DNA from: Marsupella aquatica
Taxonomy: Eukaryota > Marchantiophyta
DNA length: 64,000 nt
NCBI GenBank assembly: GCA_973895155.1
Contig: OZ316895.1
Location: 21,452,001 to 21,516,000 of the forward strand
Reading direction: 5' to 3'
The translations under genes and the position numbers were made by a program. Numbering within the stretch: the stretch's first letter is position 1; each line of letters opens with the position of its first letter. Shown here in pieces: positions 47,701 to 59,387 of the stretch. Under the pieces are notes generated by a model, which was not told the DNA's origin, made no database searches, and was given only the letters and a program-made list of their open reading frames with translations.

Positions 47701-48786
47701 ATGGCAGCTCGACATAAACACCGTTGGAATCACTTGATCTCTCTCAACACGGTCATACGAGTGGCCGTGTGCTTACTAATAGCCTTGGGCCTTCTTCTCT
47801 ACATCTCCATCTTCATCAGCCCTGCCGTGCTTCACAAGGTGCTGCTGGCTGTGGACCTTTGCAACGAGAACGTGCACCACTCACAAGCTGCCACCACTGC
47901 TTCAAATATCATGTTTTCCACGCCCAAGTTCCGAAATGCTGTGGATGCTCCACATTCAGACCTGGAAATGAAGGATTTGCATGATGCCAGGGTTGAATCT
48001 GAGGAATTACCAGAACTCATGGACGCAGACTCACACCATGGTACTGACCGTCATCCTAAAAGGTTTACAATCCTGATTGGAGTGCTGACGATGGCCTCCA
48101 AGTTTGATCGGCGTAACCTCCTCCGATTGGCCTATGCTGTGCAATCGTCCCCGGATGCTCATATTTCAGTCCGTTTCGTCATTGGTGGATTTGAAAAAGA
48201 AGGGGTTCAGGAGACTCTCGTTGGGATGGAGAACGCCACCTACGGAGATATAATCGTCTTGAATTGCACCGAGAATCTAAACGAGGGCAAGACATTCACC
48301 TTCTTCTCAAGCTTGCCGGACAGGGGAGTGGAGTATGATTATGTCATGAAGACCGACGATGATTCATACATCCGGTTTGAGAATTTGGGGACATCTCTCA
48401 AGCCCTTGTCGAGGACGGACCTCTACTATGGGTACATTTTGCCCTGTGACAACGAGGATCCCTACTCCTGGTACATGGCCGGCATGGGGTACTTGATTTC
48501 TTGGGATTTGGTGCTATGGATAAAGGATTCGCCTGTACCCAGGAACAAGAGTGTGGGCACGGAGGACGAGCTGGTTGGGGAGTGGTTCAACGAAGGTGGT
48601 GTGGCGAAGAACCGGGTGAACGAGAAGCCCCTCATCTATGACCATCCGGAATTTGGGGGAAATTGTGCTCATGAGCTCGTCCTTGGGACTATCCTTGTGC
48701 ACCAGGTGAAGACCCCAGAGCGATGGGCGAATGTACTGAGCTTCTTCGAAAAGGATCGCATCTCTCGTGCCCTCTCCCTCTCGTAA
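47701..48786 (+). CDS. GT31 family glycosyltransferase (beta-1,3-galactosyltransferase-like)
   Basis: Single-exon type II membrane protein of 361 residues, presumably in the Golgi. It would transfer a hexose, probably galactose, from a UDP-sugar. It has a short basic N-terminus, a membrane anchor at about 19-41 and a stem to about 120. The Galactosyl_T domain spans about 121-345. The metal-binding motif is DDD at 219-221 (YVMKTDDDSYIRF). GYLISWDL (263-270) and an acidic TEDELVGEW (287-295) are the other conserved boxes. Sequons NAT (178), NCT (188) and NKS (282) suggest glycosylation. The exact acceptor cannot be told from sequence. The start is the ATG after the local duplication. The neighbouring transporter is convergent, 1.3 kb away. 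Broken paralog at 12138-13327. Confidence 0.88.
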   Translation: MAARHKHRWNHLISLNTVIRVAVCLLIALGLLLYISIFISPAVLHKVLLAVDLCNENVHHSQAATTASNIMFSTPKFRNAVDAPHSDLEMKDLHDARVESEELPELMDADSHHGTDRHPKRFTILIGVLTMASKFDRRNLLRLAYAVQSSPDAHISVRFVIGGFEKEGVQETLVGMENATYGDIIVLNCTENLNEGKTFTFFSSLPDRGVEYDYVMKTDDDSYIRFENLGTSLKPLSRTDLYYGYILPCDNEDPYSWYMAGMGYLISWDLVLWIKDSPVPRNKSVGTEDELVGEWFNEGGVAKNRVNEKPLIYDHPEFGGNCAHELVLGTILVHQVKTPERWANVLSFFEKDRISRALSLS

Positions 48787-50094
48787 TTAGTAGAAGAGAT
48801 GGCCACAATGAAAATTTCCGCCACCAATGACATTTTTGGCAACGGGAAAGGAGAACTACATACTGATACACATTCTTCGGCTGCCACCAATCTCTTAAGC
48901 TGCGGTTGTTGTCCATCGCTTCCTTGGAGTGGGTTGCGACATGATGCAGAATGAGGTTCAGAGCTCTCTGATTGAATTGGCTGGTTTGATTTTCCCACGA
49001 TCATCAAGATTGAACTAGTTTGACAGGACTGGAGGGAAAAAACGCTCGTAACAGTGCACAGACTCGAAACGCCAGAGCTAGGAACCCATTCAGGTTGCGA
49101 AGGCGTGTGTATTCACCTAAATGCGTACTTGTCCGGTGATTACGAGTGCTTCTTTATCGACAGATTAGGTTGGCATGAGAAAAACCTCATGAGTCAAAAT
49201 TATTTGAAGTAAATGATCATCTGGACTTGACGTGCTGTACCCCTAACCATCGGTGATTTGGACATCGTTGCATTGGAATTGAGTTCACATCGTCATCACC
49301 CTGTGCTTCGTTGAGTTGATTTGGTAGCTATGCGCCTTGGATTTGCTTGCTGTCGTTAGTGCAATCTGTTCAACGAGCCATGTAAAATGCATGGTAACAT
49401 CTAAACCTGCAGCTACAATTCCCACGCTGGATTTTGTGACTTTAAGCAAACTGTTCTGTGAAGTGTGCGAGGCTGCCTGGCGAGTAACATCCCAAAAGGC
49501 ACAAGGATGTCTTCTCCCCACCTCTACTTTGAATGAAAAGGATGATTATTCTACTTTTGCGCCAAATTCATGGTTAATGTATCAAGTACGGACTCTTAAC
49601 GAAGCCAATTGAGCACTGAACATGCAAGAGGAAACGAGGCACGCAGAACAATACGAGGAGAGTAATAGCTCTGATACTAAATTATCATTAATAGGTGTCT
49701 CACATGTTCCATCGATGTCCATTCACTAACTTTCAAAGAAGAAAAATGACAATCCTCTAAAGCTTTTCAATCATAAATCTCCTACGCATTTGTATGACTC
49801 GTGTCCACCAGGGAAAACTGGAAGTACTGTTTTTTATGAACTAATGAAAGTCACAACCTGGCCTGTAAAATGGAATCTCGTAGGCTCTCATGCAAGGAGC
49901 TGTCACATGCCCCGCTTCTGAGAGAGTAAGCGCACCAAGAATCAGCCTTCCAGTTCAAATCATAGAATGTGATCTTCTTGCTCGCCTGTCTCATGTTCCC
50001 TGACCTCCTGGTCTACCTGCCAATCTTGCAGATTGATCAATTTTGTACATTGCTTATCCAATCCCGTTGGCTCACGTGAATTCGTTCATTTTAT
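48787..50094. other. Spacer between convergent GT31 and transporter genes
   Basis: Contains both 3' UTRs. Aligned parts exist at 13328-14137 and 20190-20880, so this was part of the duplicated unit. No conserved frame. Confidence 0.6.
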
Positions 50095-51624
50095 TCACTC
50101 CAAAGACCTTCCCTTTGTCTCCTGCACATATGTCATGACAAATATGGCTGCTATCGAGGAGACGGCCGAGAAGATGGCATAAAGCATGCTCGCTCCGAGT
50201 TGTTGAAGAAGTTGTAGGAAGAAGAGTCCCACAATGAAGTTCATGATCCAGTGGACACACATCGCCACGGACATTGCTTTTGCTCTGATACGACTAGCAA
50301 ATATCTCAGGCAGCAGGAGAGATGGGACAGGACCAGCTCCCACGGCAAACATGAACACGTAGCTTAAAGTAGCAAGTAGTGAAAGATTTCCTTGGTATGG
50401 GGCCAAAACTTTGAGACCGGCAGCAGCTGCTTGCGTTGCCATGGCAATGGCCATCCCGCTGAAACTCCACAGAAGCAAGTATCGCCTCCCCTTTTTATCC
50501 ACTAGAACAGCAGCCAAACCTGATGCTGCCAGATTCACAATACCCATATAAACACTTGCAGCAACTTCGGACGCCACACCAGCATTTCTGAAGACAACCG
50601 AGGAAAAGTAGAAGACGGCGTTTATTCCAGAAAGCTGCTGGAGAGCAAAAAGGGCAGATCCAATAAATACAGCTTTGCGATACTTTTTGCTCCACAAAGC
50701 ACTCCAAGGTGCTTCCCCCAACTCATCTTCACCTCGTGCTAGATCAGCTATAGCGCCTTTAGCGTGGGCAAAGCCCCAAAGTCTCTCGAATTCACGCTCA
50801 GCCTCCAGCCATCTAGATTTCTCGAACAGCCACCGTGGACTTTCAGCACAGAACTCCATTAACGACGCTAGCAGTACGGCTGGAATAGTCGCAATCCAAA
50901 AGCAAACCCGCCACCACCCAGGAGTTGAGTGCACAGGAAGAGCTGCCAGAATTGCTCCCAAAATGCCCAGGCACGTCCCTACTTGAACCAAGCTCCCCAT
51001 CGTCCCTCGCACATTGGTTGGAGAAATCTCGGAAATATACAACGATGCCACAGGTGCTGCCACTCCAAGTCCAATGCCCACTAAAAATCGACCCGCTACC
51101 ATCATCCAATAATTCGGAGCCATTGCGCTCAGAACAGATCCCACGATCATTGGCATCGTGCTAAGTTGGAAGGATCGACGGCGACCATACCTATCGGCCA
51201 CTATTCCAGAGATTGAACAACCGGCAAATGCACCCACCAGACAAGCACTCACAATTGACCCTTGAGCCAAAGTATTTCCAATAAGCCCTAGATCATGGGC
51301 AATGGAGCCCAAAGGAATATTCACGACACCTAAATGATAACCGAACAAAATTGCCGCCATAGTGGCGACACAGACGTGAGGGACGCATAGTTGCCAACTA
51401 GGAGATGGAGCATCAGGGAGTAGTTCAAAAGACTCGTCATCAAAGTAGGCGGAGACAGTGTGTACAAGCTCAGATTCTAGAATTTTCTTCCGCCCCTTAG
51501 AGTGCGTCCGCTTCAAAATCTCCATACTGGCTTGAGACCTCATGTACAACCAATGAAACAGACCCTCAGTGGACAATGGAGATGACGAGATGCCGTCTGT
51601 CATGCCTATTTCGCTCCGCTCCAC
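50095..51624 (-). CDS. MFS sugar transporter, SGB1/plastidic glucose transporter-like
   Basis: 509-residue major facilitator protein. By family it moves glucose or a related hexose; close plant relatives (SGB1, pGlcT) lie in Golgi or plastid membranes. The N-terminus is about 78 residues of soluble sequence, then 12 hydrophobic segments. Family motifs: GYHLGVVN (95-102), DRYGRRR (144-150), GRFLVGIG (178-185), ESPRWLF (261-267), QQLSGINAVFY (329-339), DKKGRR (376-381), GPVPSLLLPEIF (431-442), ETKGRSLE (502-509). The protein stops right at ETKGRSLE, while relatives continue about 8-15 residues (EIE...). It is intronless, unlike the Arabidopsis genes as I remember them. The true start may be the Met at residue 8 or 28; I took the longest frame. 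Broken paralog at 14138-15640. Confidence 0.92.
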   Translation of the reverse strand: MERSEIGMTDGISSSPLSTEGLFHWLYMRSQASMEILKRTHSKGRKKILESELVHTVSAYFDDESFELLPDAPSPSWQLCVPHVCVATMAAILFGYHLGVVNIPLGSIAHDLGLIGNTLAQGSIVSACLVGAFAGCSISGIVADRYGRRRSFQLSTMPMIVGSVLSAMAPNYWMMVAGRFLVGIGLGVAAPVASLYISEISPTNVRGTMGSLVQVGTCLGILGAILAALPVHSTPGWWRVCFWIATIPAVLLASLMEFCAESPRWLFEKSRWLEAEREFERLWGFAHAKGAIADLARGEDELGEAPWSALWSKKYRKAVFIGSALFALQQLSGINAVFYFSSVVFRNAGVASEVAASVYMGIVNLAASGLAAVLVDKKGRRYLLLWSFSGMAIAMATQAAAAGLKVLAPYQGNLSLLATLSYVFMFAVGAGPVPSLLLPEIFASRIRAKAMSVAMCVHWIMNFIVGLFFLQLLQQLGASMLYAIFSAVSSIAAIFVMTYVQETKGRSLE

Positions 51625-53000
51625 ATTCTCACATTTACAGATACATGTGTGTGTCTACGAAAGCAAACGTGACAAACTTAATCTATCACCTTACCCCAAC
51701 TCTGCTAGTTTCGATTAGAAGGCTTGTTACCAATACGTGCCCTCAAGACAGAGAGAATCAGATTGTCGACCTGTGGCTGTTGAGAAAGTTTTTAGGTCAC
51801 TTGAGAGGATGATCGACTCAGTACAAGCACGTGGCACAATTGGAAGGAGCAACGTGGCCACACTATGCTTAATCGATCACAAGGGCCATTTGATTGCTCA
51901 AGCATCCAGGTACTAGCGTAGCAATTCTAACTCCGCTGTGGAAAATCTGGTCTGAAAAACGGTTGATCTCATGCTCAACTTCAAGGGTTACAGTTCACAC
52001 TACTGCACCTCTGATTGACCTGTGAATGGTCTGTCTAGTCGGAAGGTTGTTCTCCTGGTCGATGATTTCAAGGGAGACCCGTCTGAACTACAAAGGTTCT
52101 TAATCAACACAAGAACAGAACGACAAATGTCCATATATTTGTAGAATTTTGGAAGATCCGGTTGAAGACTTCGTTCTGATGATCAATTTCAAAGTGACAT
52201 CGTCAGAACCACCTCAGGATCACAGAAAGACGAACTTTGAATAAGCGATTAAAGCTACCCCTTACTCAACCTGCACCCAGATCACAAATGTTATTCACCT
52301 TCCTGCTTTGATGTTGTAGTCAAGATCTGGAGCTGTTAACATTGGACCCTCCTACCTCCAGTCACCTCCAAAAACTTGCGTGCCATTGCATTGCTGCTGA
52401 TCGAGTGATCGATGACACCTTACCCACATGGACTAAGGATTATGTACAGAACGCAGTACTCTATGTTTTCGATGGGATTATCACAACCCCTCCCGTTTTA
52501 CTCACCTGAACAACTTCGTATCCTCTTGCAGAACCGTTGATCAAGCGATTTCTAGCTGACCATAACTCTGAAATTGAGTTTGTTGACGAGCATGAAGGTG
52601 CCAAATCTCAGAAGCTAGCTTGAAGATGGACCCCCTTCCTTGCTACCGACATTACAGCGAAGTCGATTGAGCGATCTCCCTTGATTTCAAGCCCATTCAC
52701 CAAAACATTAACAGCGAGAGCATGTCCGCTAACTCCTCACCAGACTTCAGGCCTCGACACTTCCGTCGGCAGAACAGGGAAACCGCAATCCACAGGGAAA
52801 TCGAGGGAAATCTGAAACCGTACGCTTCAAAACAAGGAAACTAGAAGAGTGCACTCTCCAATCACGAGTCTGATGTTGTCACAAGATCATCAACCAAAGC
52901 AACACAGAGCTCCGACCCACTTCACAATCGAACGTGACTCCGCACTCTCCAGCTTGCCGCCATCAATAACCGTACGCCTGCCTTAAAACTACCGCTCAGT
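51625..53000. other. Transporter 5' flank and unclassified DNA
   Basis: The first few hundred bases should be the transporter promoter. They match 15640 onward only for about 40 bp ('cgctccacattctcacatt'). Beyond 51700 no paralog or gene is recognised. Phrases on the theme 'gatcgatgac', 'ttgatcaagcgattt' and 'tcgattgagcgat' recur loosely. Frames are short on both strands. Confidence 0.4.
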
Positions 53001-54235
53001 AATCATGAAGCGAAGACGACGACCCAACCGATCAATATGCCGACAAGATATTGCGAATCCCCCTCAACGGTTCGGTGAGAAGACCAAAACGAATCGAATT
53101 GCACAGCACTCATCAGCAAAATCAAAACAGAGGATAGGTGGGGAAAGGAAAACAAGGCAAGGATCGATGGAGAAAAGGGGAGCAAACGTGGACGGCACTC
53201 ATCAGCAGCGACGAAACAATTGGAAAAAAAACTCCATAGACGCGGTCAAGATGACGTTTCAGCTGTGCGAGAAGGATCCAAATCCAGCCCTAAACTCCCA
53301 AATTCCGTTCCCCATTACGCTGGCAGCGTCTCGTCCGCTGCCGGCGTCAAGCTCCTCTAGGATCCGTCCACCGAGGGCAGACTGAAGCAGGTAGACGCGG
53401 AGGTGCATGTCCGGAATCGAACGTGGCATGCCGTCGTGTCTCTGTGCTTGCTTTGCAGCAGAAATTATTTCGACTCAGCGAAGGTCCATAGAGATCGGAG
53501 CAGAGCCACGCCATGTCCCGCCGGACAGTACTTTTGGTACCGTAGCTCGCAGAGCTTTCTGAAAGGACCTTCCTGTGGCGAATTCGTTCTCAGATACTAC
53601 CCACAAATCTCAGACCGACAGATCGATCGATTGATTGCTCGATGAGGCGAATTGCGAAAGCTCTGTTTCGAGTTTCATGTGGCAGAGTTTTTTTCGCAGA
53701 TTGAGGAAAGTCGAAAGCTCAACAGACCAACGACAGGTGGCAAAGCAGCGGTCTGAAGCGATCGCCGTGACTGTAAGTGCCGCCAGATTTGGAGGTGGTT
53801 GTTCACCGTCGGGAGAATGACAATCCCGCCAATGGGCATGGAACACGTTGGCCTCTAGATTTTCCTAGGCCCCGCCAGATTTGGAGGAGGACCGAATGCG
53901 GTACGGTACCTTCCCGAAATTCTTGAATCAATTTTGTATGTACTGGCCAGAATTTGTAGTGCCCATGTACCAAATTTCACAAACTTTGAGTTCAATTGCA
54001 ATAATTTGACGTTTGTAAATTCAAATATTTTTTGGTGTTAGAATCTTATTATAAAAGGGCCAACTAAGTCTACTCTTAAAGGCCTAGGGTCTAGAGTGAA
54101 TATTCTAGATTGTAACCCCAGACAAAAATGATCATAAATCTCAATTAAAAAATACTTAAAATGATGATTAACTAAATAGCATAGAAATATTATTATGCAA
54201 GATTTCTTTTCTTTATATCTATTTACGGTCAAGGA
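53001..54235. other. Higher-GC stretch, no supported gene
   Basis: Frames of 126 codons at 53005 (+) and 78-80 codons nearby have biased, Arg/Lys-rich text without motifs. 'gccgccagatttggagg' occurs at about 53779 and, in diverged form, at 53873, a 94-bp spaced direct repeat. I see no exon pairs. Confidence 0.4.
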
Positions 54236-56290
54236 ACAAGGAACGGGTAATTGGGCTAGTATGTTAGAGCCTACTAGAGACTAAGGCATTTATACATAGA
54301 TGTAGGATTACGATTATAATTGTAATCAGGTTAACTATAGTCACATCTTGGCTACATCTTATATACTTATATTGTTTGCTTTGAAAGAAGATCTCATGCT
54401 CATTATTTTAATAATCACTTGAGAGATAAAGAGAGTTTGTGCACCGGAGACTTGGTATGACCAACAGGTCTAGAATCCAAACTGCTATAAACCTTTCCAG
54501 TGTCCCATGGATGTAAGTCTCATGGGACGCATTTCTCTCTTGTTGTATGGAGAACTAGGTAAGCTACATTTCTATCAAAGTGACAATGAATTTACAACTA
54601 GTATGGTTGAGTTTATTGTCATGAAATTCTGAGGGGTAAATGTCATGAGATTAATTTTCATGTGTCAATATGGAACATTAAGATTGTGTTTTTTTATGTC
54701 TACTCTTTCTCGTGTTGCCTTGCACGAGCAAAACTAAATTTATTTTAGTACTTATCTTTATCAACTTATGGGAACCCAACTCCCATGAACCACCAAACTG
54801 TGGTCCATGGGAGCACTGTTTCAACATGGTGCTCCATCCTGACTTCAATTTCCTATTGTCCATCATGTTGTTGAGCATAGACGACATTCGCAACTGCAAG
54901 CCCATGAACCATCCAACGTACAATAGTTGCCACAGAGAGATATGTGGTTCACCTCCACATGAGACTACGTCCACGGGAACACACAAGAGCTTTACTGCAC
55001 TCTAGGCCGAACGACCATACTAAACATCCACAACACAAGCTCTCCCTATCTCTCAACTAGCTCCGTAACAATGAGCCTTAGTCCCACCAGGGTCTAGCAT
55101 CAGCCCTGGTTATATTCACTACAGCACTACCGCTAACATTAGCTAAGTCCTAACCCGAGTTAGCCTAACTGTGATTAGCACAAAACTAGAGCAATACCTA
55201 ACACATGCTTGATAACTGTTAATATAATTAATGGGCTCCAGATCTTGGGGTGTCCATTCTTCTCCAATAATGCCTTTCATGACTTTTCTCTTTGTCATTT
55301 GCAGGGGCAATTATTGGAGTAGAATGCAAAGGCAATATTTGGATCAGCTTGTTTTGAAGATTATCCTATACTTTAACTAAAATCAGTAAACTTAAATATG
55401 TGTATTGTTAAAAATAAATGCTCTAAAAATTAAATACAAAGCCAAAACTCAATAAAAGTATTAGAGATTAAAAAATATTTTAATGAATTGCAGAGAAGGT
55501 TAAAAAATGAGTTTGAAATGGAATCCCATTTCAGCTTATAGCTCCATCTTGGGGTCTAGGGTTTAAAATAATTGTAATTTGGATAGGATCCTTAACTTCT
55601 CTTTCTATTAATATCAAAGTCAAGTTTTTTCTCCTTCTAATCCATATCACTCTACTCAAAATGCACATTTTCTAGAATGAACCTCTACAAGGCTTAGAAA
55701 TGAACTACGATTCCTTAAAATGAGCAAAGGTTTAAGAAGCAGATCCCACCTGAGCTTGTATAGACCTTTTTAAAATCTTGGCTCGAGGACGATGGCAACC
55801 CTTAGAAAAACCTAACAACCCTGCATTTGAGTCCATTTGTTTGTCTGAGAAATGTTTTTCAAAAGAAATACCCAGAGTATAAAGATCTGGACACACTTTA
55901 TAGAGTCCATGTTCATTTCTAGCCAAGTAGGACGTATTGTCCTATGGTGCTACGCATCAACGCATGGGTTACACTTGGTGGGTGATATGCTGTCACACTT
56001 GGAATCTGGACGAAAGCTCAAAATAGGTGAATGGGTACTACTAGTAGCGAAGGCTTGCACTGTGGAGAGGGTGTAACTTACTAGGGGTGTCAGGTTTGGG
56101 GGGCATAACCTATCAGCCTTGTGTAGATAATAGGTTCAAGACAAGTCTGTAATTAAGATGAACTTGAAAAGAAAAAGAACAAATTTACTGAAAAGGCCAA
56201 AAGCAAATCAAGAAGACAAAAAAGGAAAGTCTAAGGAGGCGTAAACCAAAAAACCAAGAACTACAAAGAACACAAGATATTGCTAAACTA
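54236..56290. other. AT-rich spacer, possible LTR-element remains
   Basis: 54260-54480 ('tgttagagcctactagagac', later 'gagacttggtatgaccaaca') looks like the sort of sequence found at copia-type LTRs. I found no second LTR, primer site or coding domain to confirm it. An isolated frame pair at 54680-55010 has no motif. Nothing else is supported. Confidence 0.3.
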
Positions 56291-56299
56291 GTACCAATA

Positions 56300-56612
56300 A
56301 ATAATCAACATCTACAGTAGAGACTAATGGGGGCTTTACAAGAACCAGCCGACATGCAAGTCTTCATTCTCTAATGATCATCAACATCTAAAGTAGAGAG
56401 TTATGGGTGGGCTTTACAAGAACCAGCAGACATGCAAGTCTCCTTTTTCTAACGATCAACATCCAAAGTAGGGAACTAAGGGGGGCTTTATAAAGACCGG
56501 TGGACATGCATTCCCAAGATTTCTGTTTCTAATGATCAACATGTAATACAAGTAGAGACTAATTAATGGGGGGTTTTACATGAACGAGCACACATGCAAG
56601 TCTTTCTTTTCT
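56300..56612. repeat. Tandem repeat, about 78-bp unit, four copies
   Basis: 'gatcaacat' followed by 'aagtagagact' and 'gggggctttacaagaacc..c', then 'gacatgcaagtct', recurs from about 56301, 56375, 56453 and 56533. The copies are diverged by small indels. Non-coding. Confidence 0.88.
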
Positions 56613-56978
56613 GAATTAACTGTCGTGAGATGGCATCCCAACAGTTCATTTAAGGTGAGTGGCCATTCTTGATTGTAGAAGATTTGTGATAGCCATTTGA
56701 ATAGTGGTATACCCAAACCTACATGACAATTGGTAAACCTCAATGAGTAATGGCAGAATGGTGACTCACATATATACAGTACACTATTTTTGTGGCCAAA
56801 GTTTGGACCACTTGTTACCATTTGTGTCCCGATTTGTGTTATTGTGGAGGATTTGGATTTCAGGCAAGGGATCAATTGGGCTCAATTGCCCCCAACCTCA
56901 TGATCTTCACACCTAAAAAGGTGTATAACAATCTTGTAGAACTCATGACTAGCTAGAATTAGGGGACTTTATTTCAAT

Positions 56979-57262
56979 CTCGGGGGTTTCACTTCCACAA
57001 AAATAGCACATCACGTGCGATGAAGTTAGGGTCATTTTATTGGTTCAAAGGGAAGACTTAAGAATTTTCTGAGAAGAACAATAGGGTTTTTTAAATCAAA
57101 TTTTGAGACTTATAAGAACATTAGGGTCCTTATAACTAAAATTTTAGAATATTCCAACTTCATAGGGGTTGAAAATTAATATTTTTTCTTACATTTTAGG
57201 GGGTCCAAGGCCTAAAAACATCGCAGGTGATGGGGAGGCATCTATATAGTCAGACCCCCGAG
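56979..57262 (+). mobile_element. CTCGGGG MITE, second family, copy G
   Basis: 284 bp from CTCGGGGGTTTCAC to CAGACCCCCGAG. Perfect 8-bp target duplication ATTTCAAT (56971-56978, 57263-57270). The interior differs from family 1, but the ends and the motif CACGTGCGAT (57012-57021; CACCTGCGAT inverted near the other end) are shared. It is non-coding, with runs such as 'aacaatagggttttttaaat' and 'gaacattagggtccttataa'. Confidence 0.93.
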
Positions 57263-57284
57263 ATTTCAATTAGGGGGCATATTG

Positions 57285-57870
57285 TGAGTTTTGGACAGGG
57301 GTGTGCACATGAGTTCCACTTATCCAATTTTCTTATGTTTATGATGTTAGACATGCCTATGTCATGATCTGTGTGACAAACAATGTAAGTTGTGTAGCAA
57401 TGTGTATGCATCACACAATAGTTATCACACCAATATATCTAGGTGTTAGTAGAGTATATCGTACTATCCATGCAAATATAGAGGTTTTGTATATGTGCTA
57501 TATGAGCATTTAGGGTTTGTGTTTGTGAGAGATAGTTGTTTGTGGTGGCTTGATGGCATCATCTTTTGATGTTTAGCCTTCAAGCATGTCTGCGCTATGG
57601 CGGCTATGGTGTGGCCGGCCAGATTGTATGAACATGTATTCCTTGAACGCAAGGTGTGGTTGGCTTGACGTGTGTGATCGCATCAGGCAGGATTGATTGT
57701 GTGTTGTTGAATCTATTGGAGTTCAATCTTGTGTAGATTACATATTGTGGATTTTGGACATCTGTGGACATGAATTTCACTTGTGTCTCATTCTCTTCTA
57801 TTTAGATTGTGTTTATGTTTGGATATGTGTGACGTACAAGGGATGTAGGTTGTGTAGCGATAGAGATGCG
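57285..57870. repeat. Direct repeat, about 120 bp, 460 bp apart
   Basis: 'attttggacaggggtgtgca' at 57287 and 'attttggacatctgtggaca' at 57750 begin two diverged copies. Shared text includes 'catgarttycact', 'gtgtttatg' and 'tgtaggttgtgtagc'-like phrases. No gene. Confidence 0.7.
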
Positions 57871-57960
57871 CACATCAACTGGCTAGTCATATGGAGTCTT
57901 AAAAATGCAAAAATCAGCCATAATTAAAAGGCACTAGGCGTGTCAAAGCATTGCAAAGAG

Positions 57961-58199
57961 CTTGGGAGTTATTTCCATGGAGTGGCATATCACATGCAAG
58001 AAAGTATATGGCCATTTAAATGGTTTTGATGGCCTTAATTTGTCAATGGAAAATAAGGTTGTCTAATTACAAACTCCATCTTTGCCATCATGTGATTAGT
58101 GTTGTACAACTTTATATGATCGACTTAGGGGGTCATAAATGACTCAAACCTTTGGATGTGATGGCGTTGTATGGCCCTCCATATAGTGATCCCCTCGAG
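57961..58199 (+). mobile_element. Degenerate CTCGGGG-type MITE
   Basis: Starts CTTGGGAG and ends CCCCTCGAG. It contains 'tggcatatcacatgcaagaa' in the position of the CACGTGCGAT motif of family 2. The interior is diverged and the target duplication is not recognisable. An old member is the likely reading. Confidence 0.5.
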
Positions 58200-59385
58200 G
58201 TCAATGCAAGAGCCTATATTGTGTCTATTTGAACATCTGATGCTTACGAGGTACTTAAATCCTGACTTAAATAAATAACTTGTAAAGCTTTATAGAGTCT
58301 TAGCCATAAATTGTTTTATGTCCTTGTTGGTACATCACTTATGGCTTGTTTGACACACCCTTATAAGAACCACACTCTTGTGACTACCTAGCAATGCTCT
58401 TCTTATCCAACCACAACTCCTGGTGTTTATGGAACTCTGGTACTGTATAGCCATTAATGTGAGGCAGATTGCATGGAAGCCAATAATAGACAGGAGAAAT
58501 GACTAAGGATTCAATGCTTCACTTAATTTGTTTTAAAGGCTATTTACTCATTTTTGAAATAAAAAACACACAGTGGTAGGGCCTAGATATTGACAAGGAA
58601 ACAAGGTGTGAGGGAAAATTTGGACAATGCTAGTTGCTGGCTAAGTCTGAGTTGAGATGATGACAAGGACGATGACCAGGAAGACATTTTTTTGTGCATT
58701 GAATTTTTTTGTCGTATTACTTGTGCGGATTCTCCGGGAGTTTCCCTCCTTTGAATGCAGGTAGTCTGCCCAGAAGATCTTGTGGTGGTTCTCATTTTCT
58801 TTTGCATTCTCCGGTCTGGTGTTGTGCTGCTGAGTGTCCAAGGGTCCTCACTTCTTTCTTCAAATTTTGAGATTATAAGAACTATAGAGTTCTTAATACC
58901 AAATTATTAAATATCTCTAGAATACTCCATAAAGTTAAGGATTAAAAATAGTAAAATTTTACTTTATTTTCTTGACTTTTAGGATGTTTGTTACTTAAAA
59001 ATTCTGCGCTTGATATAGGACCTTCCTTAGAGTAAGGCTTGTGACTCACTATCTTCTTGTTGTATATACTTCATCTTCTTTTTCTGCTCAAGATTCAATT
59101 CGATTTCTTGTGGGGATAATTTGTGCTATATTGGCCACGATTCCGCATTTAATGAAATTTGAAGTTTGGAGGTTTTTCTGATCATTTATAATTTATTGCC
59201 ATAGTCTCTCCGTCAACCTAAGGCTCTCATTGTGATTGGTAGCATTTTGTCCAAGAGACTTGGTTAGCCCCTACCACTTGGTTATTTGATTGATGCTTTA
59301 ATACTAGTTGTTTATTATTTTATACCCAAGGTCCTTACTTATTTCCTTTCTACCCATCACACAAAAGTAAGAATAGGGTTATCAG
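58200..59385. other. AT-rich spacer with a MITE scrap
   Basis: 58858-59015 resembles the interior of the second MITE family ('ttttgagattataagaacta', 'agaatactccataaagtta', 'cttttaggatgttt') without ends. The rest has no supported feature. The frame at 58583-58841 (-) is random-looking. Confidence 0.5.
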
Positions 59386-59387
59386 TA

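Noticed and set aside
53005-53385. A 126-codon plus-strand gene
   Set aside because: Basic, low-information text without motif, exon partner or paralog.
54260-54560. A copia LTR
   Set aside because: Only the general look of the sequence suggests it. There is no second LTR, primer-binding site or flanking duplication.
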